Below are positions 56,401 through 64,000 of a stretch of DNA of 64,000 nt, piece after piece; positions within the stretch are counted from its first letter, which is position 1; each line of letters opens with the position of its first letter. Origin of the DNA: Anaeramoeba flamelloides. Lineage: Eukaryota; Metamonada; Anaeramoebidae. The stretch spans positions 4,650,001 to 4,714,000 of the forward strand of contig JANTQA010000026.1 in assembly GCA_027625915.1 (NCBI GenBank), in the 5' to 3' direction. Below the pieces are notes generated by a model that saw nothing but the letters and a program-made list of their open reading frames with translations, was not told the origin of the DNA and ran no database searches. Made by a program: the position numbers and the translations under genes.

Positions 56401-57185
56401 AAATGCCCAAACCAATTTTGCCCAAGGATATCAATAACTTTAGCTTTATGGACATAGATCGAATCGAAATTACGAGGCAAATTACTATATACGAGTTTGA
56501 AATATTCAAGAGTATACAATCACGGGAATTCCTTAACCAAAATTGGACGAAAAAAAATAAACTAGTGCTGTCGCCAAATATTCTCAAAATGACAAAATTC
56601 TTTAATAGTATTTCCAATTGGCTCGCGAACGAAGCCTTATCCATCGAGAATCTGAAGAATAGGGCGCAGTACTTGACTGTTTTAATTTCAATTTCCCGCG
56701 AAGCAAAGAAAATCGGCAATTTTAATCTTATACAGGAGATCAATTCATCTTTTAATACCTCCGCAATCTATAGACTGAAAAAAACTCAAGAAATGATCCC
56801 CAATAAGGCCAAAGACATTTGGATCAGGCTTTCGGCTTTGATCAATAGAAAAAATAATTTTGGTAAAATGAGGACAGTGCTACAAAGAATTATACCACCG
56901 GCTTTCCCCTACGTTGGAATGTATCTCACAGATCTCGTGTTTAATGACGAAGGAAACCCCAATAATATTACTTCCGTAAATGGCAACAGATTAATTAACT
57001 TTGAAAAAAGAAAAATTACTGCCAATATTATTAAGCAAATACAACAATTCCAACAAACACCTTATATGTTTGAAAAGGTTCCTCAGATACAAAGCTTAAT
57101 TCATAAAAATACCAGTATTGAATACGATAGTAAAAAAATGTATCAACAAAGTTTAAAAGTTGAACCTAGAGAACCTAAAAATTAA
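53406..57185 (+). CDS. RasGEF protein with two REM+CDC25 modules, 1259 aa
   Basis: Guanine-nucleotide exchange factor for Ras-type GTPases, normally acting at membranes. Order: an N-terminal region with a duplicated motif (N-D-x-L-S-x-L-T-G-x-Q-N-F-x-P-F-M, residues 49-70 and 150-171) separated by a Glu/Arg/Gln coiled coil; three PNKTL repeats near 220; REM-1 about 329-460; CDC25-1 about 490-740; REM-2 about 850-980; CDC25-2 about 1010-1250. CDC25-2 keeps hallmarks (EITRQITIYEFEIF and PAFPYVGMYLTDLVFNDEGN). CDC25-1 keeps EIARQITILDFEIF, but the equivalent of LTDLxFxxEGNP has become YFYKISQILFLEKD, so it is probably inactive or regulatory. One uninterrupted frame. The start at 53406 follows an in-frame stop-rich leader. 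Confidence 0.92.
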   Translation: MSNLDFLEKLLDSKFSDTKQKTEDQPIKRQEQTTQIQPKITKSEPKQTNDPLSFLTGNQNFIPFMVKKTNVSLTQRERVREREREVHLVQSVQKTDQEEEERERQRQNQLEEQKQQQREQERKRKEIEEQLQSEKETKEKQQKEELRKTNDTLSILTGKQNFVPFMIKKTNTNAPQKGNGVDREREKNETNELQQLLQTHKQGESQMYQRNFRSSSNTLPNKTLPNKTLPNKTLTSKEQLLKRVYSRNQRFGLLRSHRRVSKVKDQTKNKYLDKTRQGLGTEMPRPKVNELEYLFQNPLRLASQEYRPEKEIKNETSQIGKYFYSKEVPKLRSCTLQQLCKYLLYSPKFQVDFWKKIIYVHRNFTTKEKLFSALVSFFESAKGGKVNNGSKLTYSSTCVEFARERFYSLLYVWVDAQGEDFLMHKEWVNNEVKPFLQKHTHHFGKKQTSKLILMMTDFGFYTSNSRESKFRNLDLDQRYYPKPHLPTNINKSKFFDFPPIEIARQITILDFEIFSKIALTEFKVDNWHEYENFKKTSPNLYDFLYLFDRWKSIVISMILDESKVDKRVRIVEFWCLIAQELLTLRNYSTVFAIITALQSRPIVRLDLTWRNIPNTTRRIIDTLIRTTDKKNCFRKYRTLLLKKKKSQSNTQGVNKTSSNNNKAQSLKNYFGANVSPTIPLLDLYFYKISQILFLEKDFLDYRKTLINLQKFLKISNVLLKIQSFQNNGYRLTKIPHIRRILKKISLIKPINFLKRSTKIEKPSTNYSSSFLFGSDISFITSYEPGLLFLSPLLRQPIKGLSSIMKDKIEEEEKFIQQFIKIDPQICIVETSNGENDPNNGNGNGNNNEILNVSGGTVDWLIKYLTTFHGSDTDYLQTFLLTYRDYITPIELLEKIKQRYLIKPPGGLKKNAKILYTEKIIKKIKLKIITVLNSWIRSYFFDFKENPDLCEKMLQFIDTTILKDEEMKRSGIMIKAILNKMLKNDGQLSNTHKYTNKMREMPKPILPKDINNFSFMDIDRIEITRQITIYEFEIFKSIQSREFLNQNWTKKNKLVLSPNILKMTKFFNSISNWLANEALSIENLKNRAQYLTVLISISREAKKIGNFNLIQEINSSFNTSAIYRLKKTQEMIPNKAKDIWIRLSALINRKNNFGKMRTVLQRIIPPAFPYVGMYLTDLVFNDEGNPNNITSVNGNRLINFEKRKITANIIKQIQQFQQTPYMFEKVPQIQSLIHKNTSIEYDSKKMYQQSLKVEPREPKN

Positions 57186-57533
57186 TTAGTTGCCGTTTTT
57201 TTTTTTTTTATTATTTTAACATTTTTTGATTTTGATCATCTCGTTTTTCTTTATTATCATTCTCTTCTTTCTTCTTTCTTCTTTCTTTTTTCTTGATTTT
57301 GTTTTTTCTTTTTCTTCTATTTTTTTTTATTTTATTTTTTTAGTTTAATAGTCAATCTTAAATCTATTAATCTATTAATCTAGAAATACAAAATTTTTAA
57401 AAAATAAATTTATAATTTTTTAATTAATTTGAAAATTTTCAAATAAATCTAAGATTGTTGATCAAATGATCAGAGATTAATAATTGCATAAGCAACGAAT
57501 AAAGCTTTTTTTTTTTTTTTTTTGTATTTTTGA

Positions 57534-57960
57534 AGAGAGGTGATTCAACAAAATCACACCTGTTTGTCGTTAGGTTTTTTTTAATTTGAGAAATAAACAG
57601 AAAATTTCAATAATTTTTTTTTTATTTCTTTTAAAATTTAAAAAAACCTAGGCATTTTTCGTTAGGTTTTCTTAAATTTTCAAAATAAACGGAAAATTTC
57701 TTTAATTTTCTTTTTATTTCTAAAATTAGAAAAAAACCTAGGCACTTGACGGTACTTGAAGGTACTTCCGTTAATTTTTTTTTTGATTTGAGAAATAAAA
57801 AAAAAATTATTCAATTTTCGGTTTATTTCTCAAATTAAAAATAAACGTTTTTAGCATTTTCAAAATTCAAAAGAATTGAATTAAATCTTTTTTATTTTTC
57901 TCCATTCTTTTGAATTTTGAAAAAGATAGGCACTCTAAAAAAACTTGCTGGTAACTAAAG
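57534..57960. repeat. R5 compound hairpin array
   Basis: Begins with GAGAGGTGATTCAACAAAATC and CTGTTTGTCGTTAGG. Three stem-loops follow, each with GTTAGGTTTT..AAATAAACAGAAAATTT arms facing their complements, then a fourth stem from TTTTCAAAATTCAAAAGAATT. GC-richer spacers (GGTACTTGAAGGTACTTCC) separate them. Confidence 0.75.
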
Positions 57961-58181
57961 CACGTGGAAGTACTTCCATCTACACTAAGTTTGTTGAAAG
58001 TTTTTTATATTAGCTATGTTATAGAAAAGATTAGAACTCATGGAATAGCTTTTCTTTAAAAAATGAAAAGAAAAAATTTTATTTTTGAATTAAAACAAGA
58101 AAAACAAGAAAGAAATGAAAGAAATGAAAGATAATAATAAATATGAAAAAAAAAGTAAAAACTTTTATTTAATTATTAAAT

Positions 58182-60205
58182 GTGAGGAGAGTATATTCAG
58201 CAGAATTGCCTCTTGTTTGTCGTTATGTTTTCTTACGTTTACTGTGTATTTGATTAATATTTATATTTTGCAAATAAAACAGAAAACTTAAAGAAAACTT
58301 CTGTTGGGCTTTTTTATTTTTTGAAATAAATAGTAAATTTCTTAATTTTTTTTTTTCATTTCAAAAATTATAAAAAACTGTTGTTAAATATTCTAGAATT
58401 TAAAAGAATTAAGTAAAAATAAAGATTGTACTCAATTCTTTTATATCCTAGAAAAACCTAACAACAAAAAATATTTAAAAAGGAACTATTCAACTTCAAT
58501 TTTAAAACTCAGAAATTTTACAAATTACCTTAAGGGACTAGTCTTCTACGACAACAAGGCAAAAATTTTAAAATATGTTTTCAGTGGTATTCTTTACTTA
58601 TAAATTTTGTAGATCCAAAGTATCAAAAAATTCTGATCTACTAAGAAAGCCATAAAAGAAAATTAGTTTAGTGAGATCAATTTTTTTTTTCCATTTTTTC
58701 TGAAAAAGAAAACTATTAAATTCTTTTTTATTTCTAACAATTTAACAAGTTTTTACCCCGTTTATTGCAATTTTGATCTTTTTTATACTATAGCATTTCT
58801 TTGTTACCAGTAATATTAATATAAAGATTTTTTTTCTTTTTTGAGATAAAACTTTTTGTTAACTAAAAAAATGATATATTCAATGGATTAAAAGATAATT
58901 GTATTTTTTAAGAATAGTAGTTATAATAATCAAAGTTTTAAAGTCGTGTAAAAATTTTACTCTGAAATTTTGTTTTTGTTTTAAGACTAAAATCGATTTT
59001 TCAAAATAAAATTTTCTTGAAGATATTTGGGAATTAGTTAATTTTATCTCCAAAATTCAAAATCATTTTTTTTTCTGTAATAAATGATTTGAATTGTTAT
59101 AAGAATTCTTGTTAATAAGACCAAACAATTTGTTAAAAAAAATTTTCAAAATTGAGATCAATTTTTTTTTTCATTTTTTGAAAATCAGAAAACGAAGAAA
59201 ACAACTTTTTCAAAACCTTAAAGAAAAAAATTATTTTACATAATAGATCTCAATTTAATTGATTAAATGTAGTTAAGCTTCTACCGAATATTCATTTATT
59301 GAATCACTTATACCACAATTAGTTTTCTTGGCTAAGATTTGAATTGAAATATTAATGAATAAAAAAAGAAACCAAATAAAAAATTTGCTTTCGAAATCAA
59401 TACTTTCCAACATAAAACCAAAAATATGTTTTCCCATTTTCAAGAATTAACTTAAGTCACAAACAAAATACTAGGTTACTTTTTTACTTTTTATATTGGA
59501 AACATGTAAATTTTGAATTTCAAAAAAGAGATCAAATCAATAAATTGTTTAAATGAGGTTAACTCATCCATTTCATAAGTCGAAACATAAATTTCAATAA
59601 AAAAAATTTTTCAAGATCTTGACAAGATTTCCTTTTATTTTCAAAAACGACTACTCCCTTAACAGGTATTCTTATGTTATGAACAAGTATAAATCAAAAT
59701 CTTGTGAATTCTGTAAAAAAATAAACAATTTAGAAATCATTGACGATTTAGACCATTTTCTCTGGAGTGGCCCAGACTATGAAAATAATAGCAAAACCTA
59801 TAATATCTATATTAAAAAAAAAATTATTATATCTAATATATTAAAAAATAATAATAATTCGAATATTATTACGAAAAAAGATTTAACATTTTTATTATCC
59901 ATAGTGGGTAATATACTTATTTTAGAGTCTTTAATAAAATTCTTAAATATTTATTCAGGAATTCCGGAAATGCTGTAGAGTGTCGCCACGTGTCATATAG
60001 TGCCGGCTAGTTCCTATCTTTTCCAGAATTGAAAAGAATAGAGTAAGTTCTATGATTTTACTCAATTCTTTTAAATTCTGGAAAAGTTAACTGCGATTTT
60101 CTTGAGGTTTTCTGTTTTATCTGTTAAGTGTTCTAGGTTTTTTTTACTTTAGAAATAAACAGAAAACTCAAGAAAACCTAACGACAAACAAGAGAGGTTA
60201 ATAAC
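58182..60205. mobile_element. Hairpin-ended element (~2.0 kb) with inverted terminal modules
   Basis: The left module (GCCTCTTGTTTGTCGTTATG, then AAATAAAACAGAAAACTT, then a hairpin around TTTAAAAGAATTAAG at about 58391-58466) is mirrored at 60015-60205 (hairpin with AATTCTTTTAAATTCTGG, then ATAAAACAGAAAACC-type arms and CGACAAACAAGAGAGG). Order and motifs are inverted as a whole. The interior is A/T-rich with one short open frame (59619-59978). The class is unknown. Confidence 0.55.
59619..59978 (+). pseudogene. Possible C-terminal tip of a LINE-type reverse transcriptase (119 aa)
   Basis: The product has C-E-F-C, about 15 residues, then IDDLDHFLWSGPDY. This recalls the Cys/His tail module (zf-RVT-like, C-x2-C..E-x-x-x-H-x-L-x-x-C-P-x-Y) found at the end of many non-LTR reverse transcriptases. 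The catalytic reverse-transcriptase domain is not seen upstream, so at most a 3' fragment remains. It lies within the hairpin-ended element 58182-60205. The attribution is tentative; a small host gene or chance ORF cannot be excluded. Confidence 0.35.
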
Positions 60206-60623
60206 CCCTTCCTTAAATAATAAAAAAAAAATATTATAAAAAATAAATATGATTTTTTTTTTCAAAAATTGAATTTTGGTGTTTTAAAATTTTGAATTGA
60301 AATTTACTTCTGCAATAGATTTTTTTTTTTTAGATGTGTATTTTTGCTAACTCTCTCTTTAAAGGGGGAGATTTAATAGAGCAAAATAAAAAAAAATAAA
60401 ATGAAAAAAAATTCACTTTAATGTTTGATTATTTAATTTCTTTCTAAATTTGTTAAAAAATTTTCTTTATTTTTCAATTTCATTCATTTATTTCAAATAT
60501 ATTTTTAAAAAAAAAGATCAAAAAAAAAAAAATAAAAAATTACCAAAACAATTAATTGAGAACCAAACATAATGATCAAAATTCAAAAAAAATCTAAAAG
60601 TAAAAAATTAATAAATTAATGAA

Positions 60624-63444
60624 TTATTTTTTCCTCTTTGTATTCTTTTTCTTCTTTTTCTTAACTATTTTTTTAACTTTTCGAAGAGAATTTTTTTCCA
60701 TTTGAGCTTGTTGCATTAATTTTAATAAATTCATGTCCTGCTTACTATCTTTTCGTATTAGTTTACCTGATTTAATATTACCATAAATGTTTTTAAATTT
60801 CTTCTTTTCTGGGAGACCAATTTTAATATTTTGATTATTAATGGGTTGCTTTTCTAAATTTTTAAGATTTTCTTCTTGCTTTTTCTTCTTTTGTTCTTGA
60901 GCTCTTAACGTTTGAGCCAATTTCCTTTTCTCGTCCTTTTTCTTTTTTTCTTCTAATTCCTTTTCCTTAGCATTATCTTTGATCGACTTTTCAATATCTA
61001 AAACAAAATTGTGGACCATCGAAAAGAATTCGACACTAGTCAAGCTGCTATTGTTAGCCATTCCAAGTATTTGCACTGCTTTATCATAGGATTCTGTCAT
61101 TTTTTTCATTTTGATATCCAAGTCTTGCATTTTTTTGCCAGTAGTTTTTAAAAATGTGAACAATGACTTATAAAAAATGCCTTTATTTTTTTTGAAACTT
61201 TTCAAAAACTCCTGATTTTGTTGGATTCTTTTTTTCAATTTATTGGATTCCGCCTGTATGGCATCAATCGGCTTACCGATAACTTGTCTGAGGCTAAATA
61301 ATTCTTCTGGTATCTGTAGTACCTTTTCAAGTTTTTGATTTTCAGCTTCGAGGATACAATATTGAATGAGAGTTATTTTACCGTCAATTGACTTCGTACT
61401 GCTTAGTTTGGAAATAAAATCCATTTGGAACCCTGTGGCATTCCCACGGTTGGAGCCCAAATTCATATAGTTGCCCGAAACTAATGCTAAGGCCAAGATT
61501 TGTTTGAGACCTTCACATCCAATAATGGCATTTGATGCATTGTACACTTGATCAACGTCAAGGAGAATATCGCCCAGCGCAATATTAAATTCCAATTTAA
61601 ATTCAAAGGCCGCTAATCTTTGCAACAAATTTGGAACTGTTGATAAGACTAAATAAAATTTTTCAACCTCGCCAAGTAATTCAGGATCTCCTTGATAGCT
61701 TGTAACACTCTCAAGTTCTGTCTCGTCGGGCATGATCTTGACCAGTGTTTTCAATTTGTCAAGATTAAATACTTCGGAATCCATTTTGAGAATGGCATCT
61801 TTAATTTCTTGGTGTGATAATTTCCATCTTGTGATCATCATTTCAACAGTTTGTGATTTTTGTCCGTCAATAAATTTTATTTTATCAGGTTTCTTTTCCT
61901 CTTCTCTTTGCTTTTTTTCTTCTTCAATGACTTTTTGTTCTTTTGAAGACAACTTCTTTTGTTTACAAAATCGATCTTCAAGTACTTTAATATTTGGTGC
62001 TAAGTTCTTTTCAGAAATAAAGGTTGCTACATCCTGCCAGATTGTATCGGCCATATTTCTTTGATTTACCTTTTTCCAAAACAATTGTTTCATTTTAACA
62101 TTAGGCCGTCTCTTTTTTGCCAATAATCCTCCTCCTCCTCCAAAGTTAGGTGGTGGTGGCATTCCTCCTCCTCCTCCAAAGTTAGGTGGTGGTGGCATTC
62201 CTCCTCCTCCTCCTCCAAAGTTTGGTGGTGGTGGCATTCCTCCTCCTCCTCCAAAGTTGGGTGGTGGTGGCATTCCTCCTCCTCCTCCAAAGTTGGGTGG
62301 TGGTGGCATTCCTCCTCCTCCTCCAAAGTTGGGTGGTGGTGGCATTCCTCCTCCTCCTCCAAAGTTGGGTGGTGGTGGCATACCTCCACCTCCAAAGTTT
62401 GGTGGTGGTGGCATACCTCCTCCTCCTAATTTAGGTGGTGGTGGCGTACTTCCTCCTCCAAAGTTTGGTGGTGGTGGCATACCCCCTCCTCCTAATTTAG
62501 GTGGTGGTGGCGTACTTCCTCCTCCAAAGTTGGGTGGTGGTGGCATACCCCCTCCTCCTAATTTAGGTGGTGGTGGCGTACTTCCTCCTCCTCCTCCTCC
62601 AAAGTTAGGTGGAGGTGGAATAGATCCTGTATTTTCAATTTTTTTATCACCTTCCTTTTCCTTAGTTAAAATAGAACTTTTTTTTCCAATCAAAGTATTT
62701 TTTGTTAAATCTTGAGAAAATCTTGAAAAATCATCACTTTCTCCTTCCAAATTTTTTGATTCTTCATTATCATTTTTAATACCCTTTAATAAGTTTTGAT
62801 TCATTTTTTCTAAATTGGCAATTTTTTTGTTTAACTTCTCGATTGAGTCTTCTAAATTATGATTTTTTTGGCGCTCTATTTCAATATTTATGGTTTCTTC
62901 ATTATTATCTTTATTTGTTTCATCTTGGTCCTCGCCTTCAGTCGATTCTCCATTTAATATTGATTTTTGAATTAGTGTTTTGGCCATAGACCATTTTTCC
63001 TTTGGTTTCTCCGAATTTTGGATTGTGAATAATCCCTGTAATATGCCTAGCAAATACTGATATTCGTCACTGCCCTGTGTTTGTTGAAGTATAGCCTGAG
63101 TTAGTGACATTGGATCAGTTACATCAATTTTTCCGAGTTTTACAATTTCTTCATCTTTTTCCTTTTCGTTTAAAAAGAACCTTAATTGTCGAGTGATTTT
63201 AATATCCTCTAAAGGATATAATATATCATCAAAACACTTTTCTAAATCACAAGATAAAAATTCTCTTCTCATTTGAGTACGAACCATAACATTATCTGGA
63301 GTAACAATAATATAATTTATTAATAACATTAATCTTTGTCTATATTTTAAATCATCAACCTTTTCAAATGTGCCTACTAACCTCCTAAATCTGATTCTTT
63401 CGTATCCATAATCAACAGCAGTGGAAAAGCCATCAAGTACTTTA
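60624..63444 (-). CDS. Formin (FH3 part, FH1, FH2), last exon; 5' part outside the window
   Basis: Actin nucleator and elongator downstream of Rho-type GTPases. Reading minus-strand, the exon opens at 63444 after an acceptor (ATTATAG) with [16 protein letters not shown], part of the FH3/armadillo region; an internal Met at 63329 is not the true start. Next come an acidic linker and coiled coil, an FH1 of 14 PPPP motifs alternating with NFGGGGG or KLGGGG (62120-62640), and FH2 (about 62100-60980) with KMKQLFWKK and the signature [17 protein letters not shown] Lys/Glu-rich coil and a very basic tail ([12 protein letters not shown]) follow. A DAD-like autoregulatory motif is not obvious. The gene ends convergently with RasGEF. 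The amino-terminal exons lie beyond an intron that leaves the window. Confidence 0.93.
62120..62640 (-). repeat. FH1 tandem repeat (~30-36 bp units)
   Basis: About fourteen units read in the gene sense as CCxCCxCCxCC-AACTTTGG-(AGG)n. Two unit types (ending KL or NF) alternate at one end and a single type is amplified at the other, indicating local expansion. All six frames are open across it, giving several spurious ORFs. Confidence 0.95.
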
Positions 63445-63589
63445 CTATAATTATTTCAAAATTTATAGATTTATATATATAGATAGATAGATATATTTTT
63501 ATCATTATTTTTATATTAAAATATATCAAGATGAAGATTTTATTCTCAAAAAATTTTCCTCTACTTTTTTTTTTTTTTTTTTTATTGTT

Positions 63590-63673
63590 GAAGAAGTGTA
63601 AATTACACTCTGGATACCCTTTTACTTAAATTCCCAAAAAGAAATTTAAGCGTAAAATCATAGATTTCACGAT
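63590..63673 (+). repeat. Conserved 86-bp sequence, copy in formin intron
   Basis: Partner of 41669-41754. In both genes the sequence sits in an intron and in the same orientation relative to transcription of its host gene. Confidence 0.85.
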
Positions 63674-63789
63674 TATTATTTAATGAAAATAGTTTCAAAC
63701 TGTTTGTTTTAAATTAATTCATTAAGATTTTTTTTTTTTTAATTTGTTATGAAATATTAATCTATCTTTTTCATAGGAAGGATAGACCC

Positions 63790-63955
63790 ATAAAAAATGA
63801 TCAATATTTTCAATTTGTTTTAATAAAGAGATCTAAATATTTAAACAACTATAGATCAAATGAAATAGTTACTTTATTAAGTTTTTTAGAAACTTTATAG
63901 ATGGTTTGATTCTATAAAGTGCTAAGGTTTTAAGAATAAGATTTGGTTTTACAGA
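63790..63955 (+). repeat. Dispersed repeat R4, copy B
   Basis: Partner of 80-250, same orientation; shared TTTTAATAAAGAG, CAAATGAAATA and TTTTAAGAATAAGA blocks. Confidence 0.7.
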
Positions 63956-64000
63956 ATTGAGTTGCTTTTTTTTTTTTTTTTTTTTTTGAGTTGCTTTTTT

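Larger units (their letters stand above)
57186..60623. other. Spacer rich in compound hairpins between convergent RasGEF and formin genes
   Basis: After the RasGEF stop and a T/C-rich tail, the spacer contains an R5 hairpin array (57534-57960) and a larger hairpin-ended element (58182-60205) with a reverse-transcriptase-like fragment. The rest is A/T-rich 3' flank of the formin gene. Confidence 0.6.
63445..64000 (-). other. Partial intron of the formin gene
   Basis: Starts at the acceptor upstream of the last formin exon (minus-strand ATTATAG, 63445-63451). No matching upstream exon is seen before the window edge. It contains an ATAG/TA microsatellite at about 63468-63496, the second copy of the conserved 86-bp sequence and R4 copy B. 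Confidence 0.7.

Noticed and set aside
62090-62715. His/Glu-rich and Pro/Gly-rich ORFs over the formin FH1
   Set aside because: They are alternative frames of the FH1 tandem repeat.
1-64000. tRNA, rRNA and CRISPR features
   Set aside because: No tRNA B-box with cloverleaf context, no conserved rRNA blocks and no spacer-repeat array were seen on either strand.

Overview
This is a very AT-rich eukaryotic nuclear window. It has spliceosomal GT-AG introns, asparagine-, lysine- and glutamate-rich low-complexity protein segments, and long A/T-rich spacers full of short non-coding repeats. The gene set (heterotrimeric G-alpha, tandem RasGEF, diaphanous-type formin, large USP-family deubiquitinase, TFIID subunit) fits a motile amoeboid or flagellate protist. 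The protein style resembles Anaeramoeba-like metamonads or Amoebozoa, but that placement is my inference and is uncertain.

Layout. 1-1472: spacer with a dispersed repeat, a 9-bp tandem array and two tiny ORFs. 1473-9968 (+): 2831-aa USP9X/USP24-like deubiquitinase without introns. 13539-14879 (+): P-loop protein of the cyclic-2,3-diphosphoglycerate-synthetase-like (COG2403) type, with codon use strikingly richer in C than its neighbours. 18522-26099 (+): probable TAF11 with an Arg/Gly-rich N-terminal half; exon 1 appears to be separated from exon 2 by a 6.1-kb intron. 28633-29685 (+): bacterial-type metallo-beta-lactamase-fold hydrolase with an organelle-targeting-like leader. 36406-47077 (+): complete six-exon G-alpha gene (355 aa, all G motifs intact) with a 6.0-kb first intron and a 3.2-kb fourth intron beside introns of 116-183 bp. 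53406-57185 (+): protein with two REM+CDC25 RasGEF modules, the first degenerate. 60624-63444 (-): formin, 3' part only; its 5' exons lie beyond an intron that runs off the window.

The spacers and giant introns hold several repeat families: a ~390-bp family with five recognisable copies in both orientations, a ~1.2-kb pair, smaller pairs, and elements with terminal inverted repeats flanked by TA or TTA that look like non-autonomous DNA transposons. Near 57.5-60.2 kb are compound hairpin ends that enclose a small ORF resembling the C-terminal zinc-finger tip of a LINE-type reverse transcriptase. No rRNA gene, tRNA gene or CRISPR array was recognised.

The genes do not form an operon. The G-alpha, RasGEF and formin genes belong to the same broad theme of receptor-to-actin signalling, but their proximity may be chance. 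The most notable points are the multi-kilobase, transposon-filled first introns of two genes, the tandem RasGEF architecture, the zinc-less USP, and two genes of bacterial or archaeal type.
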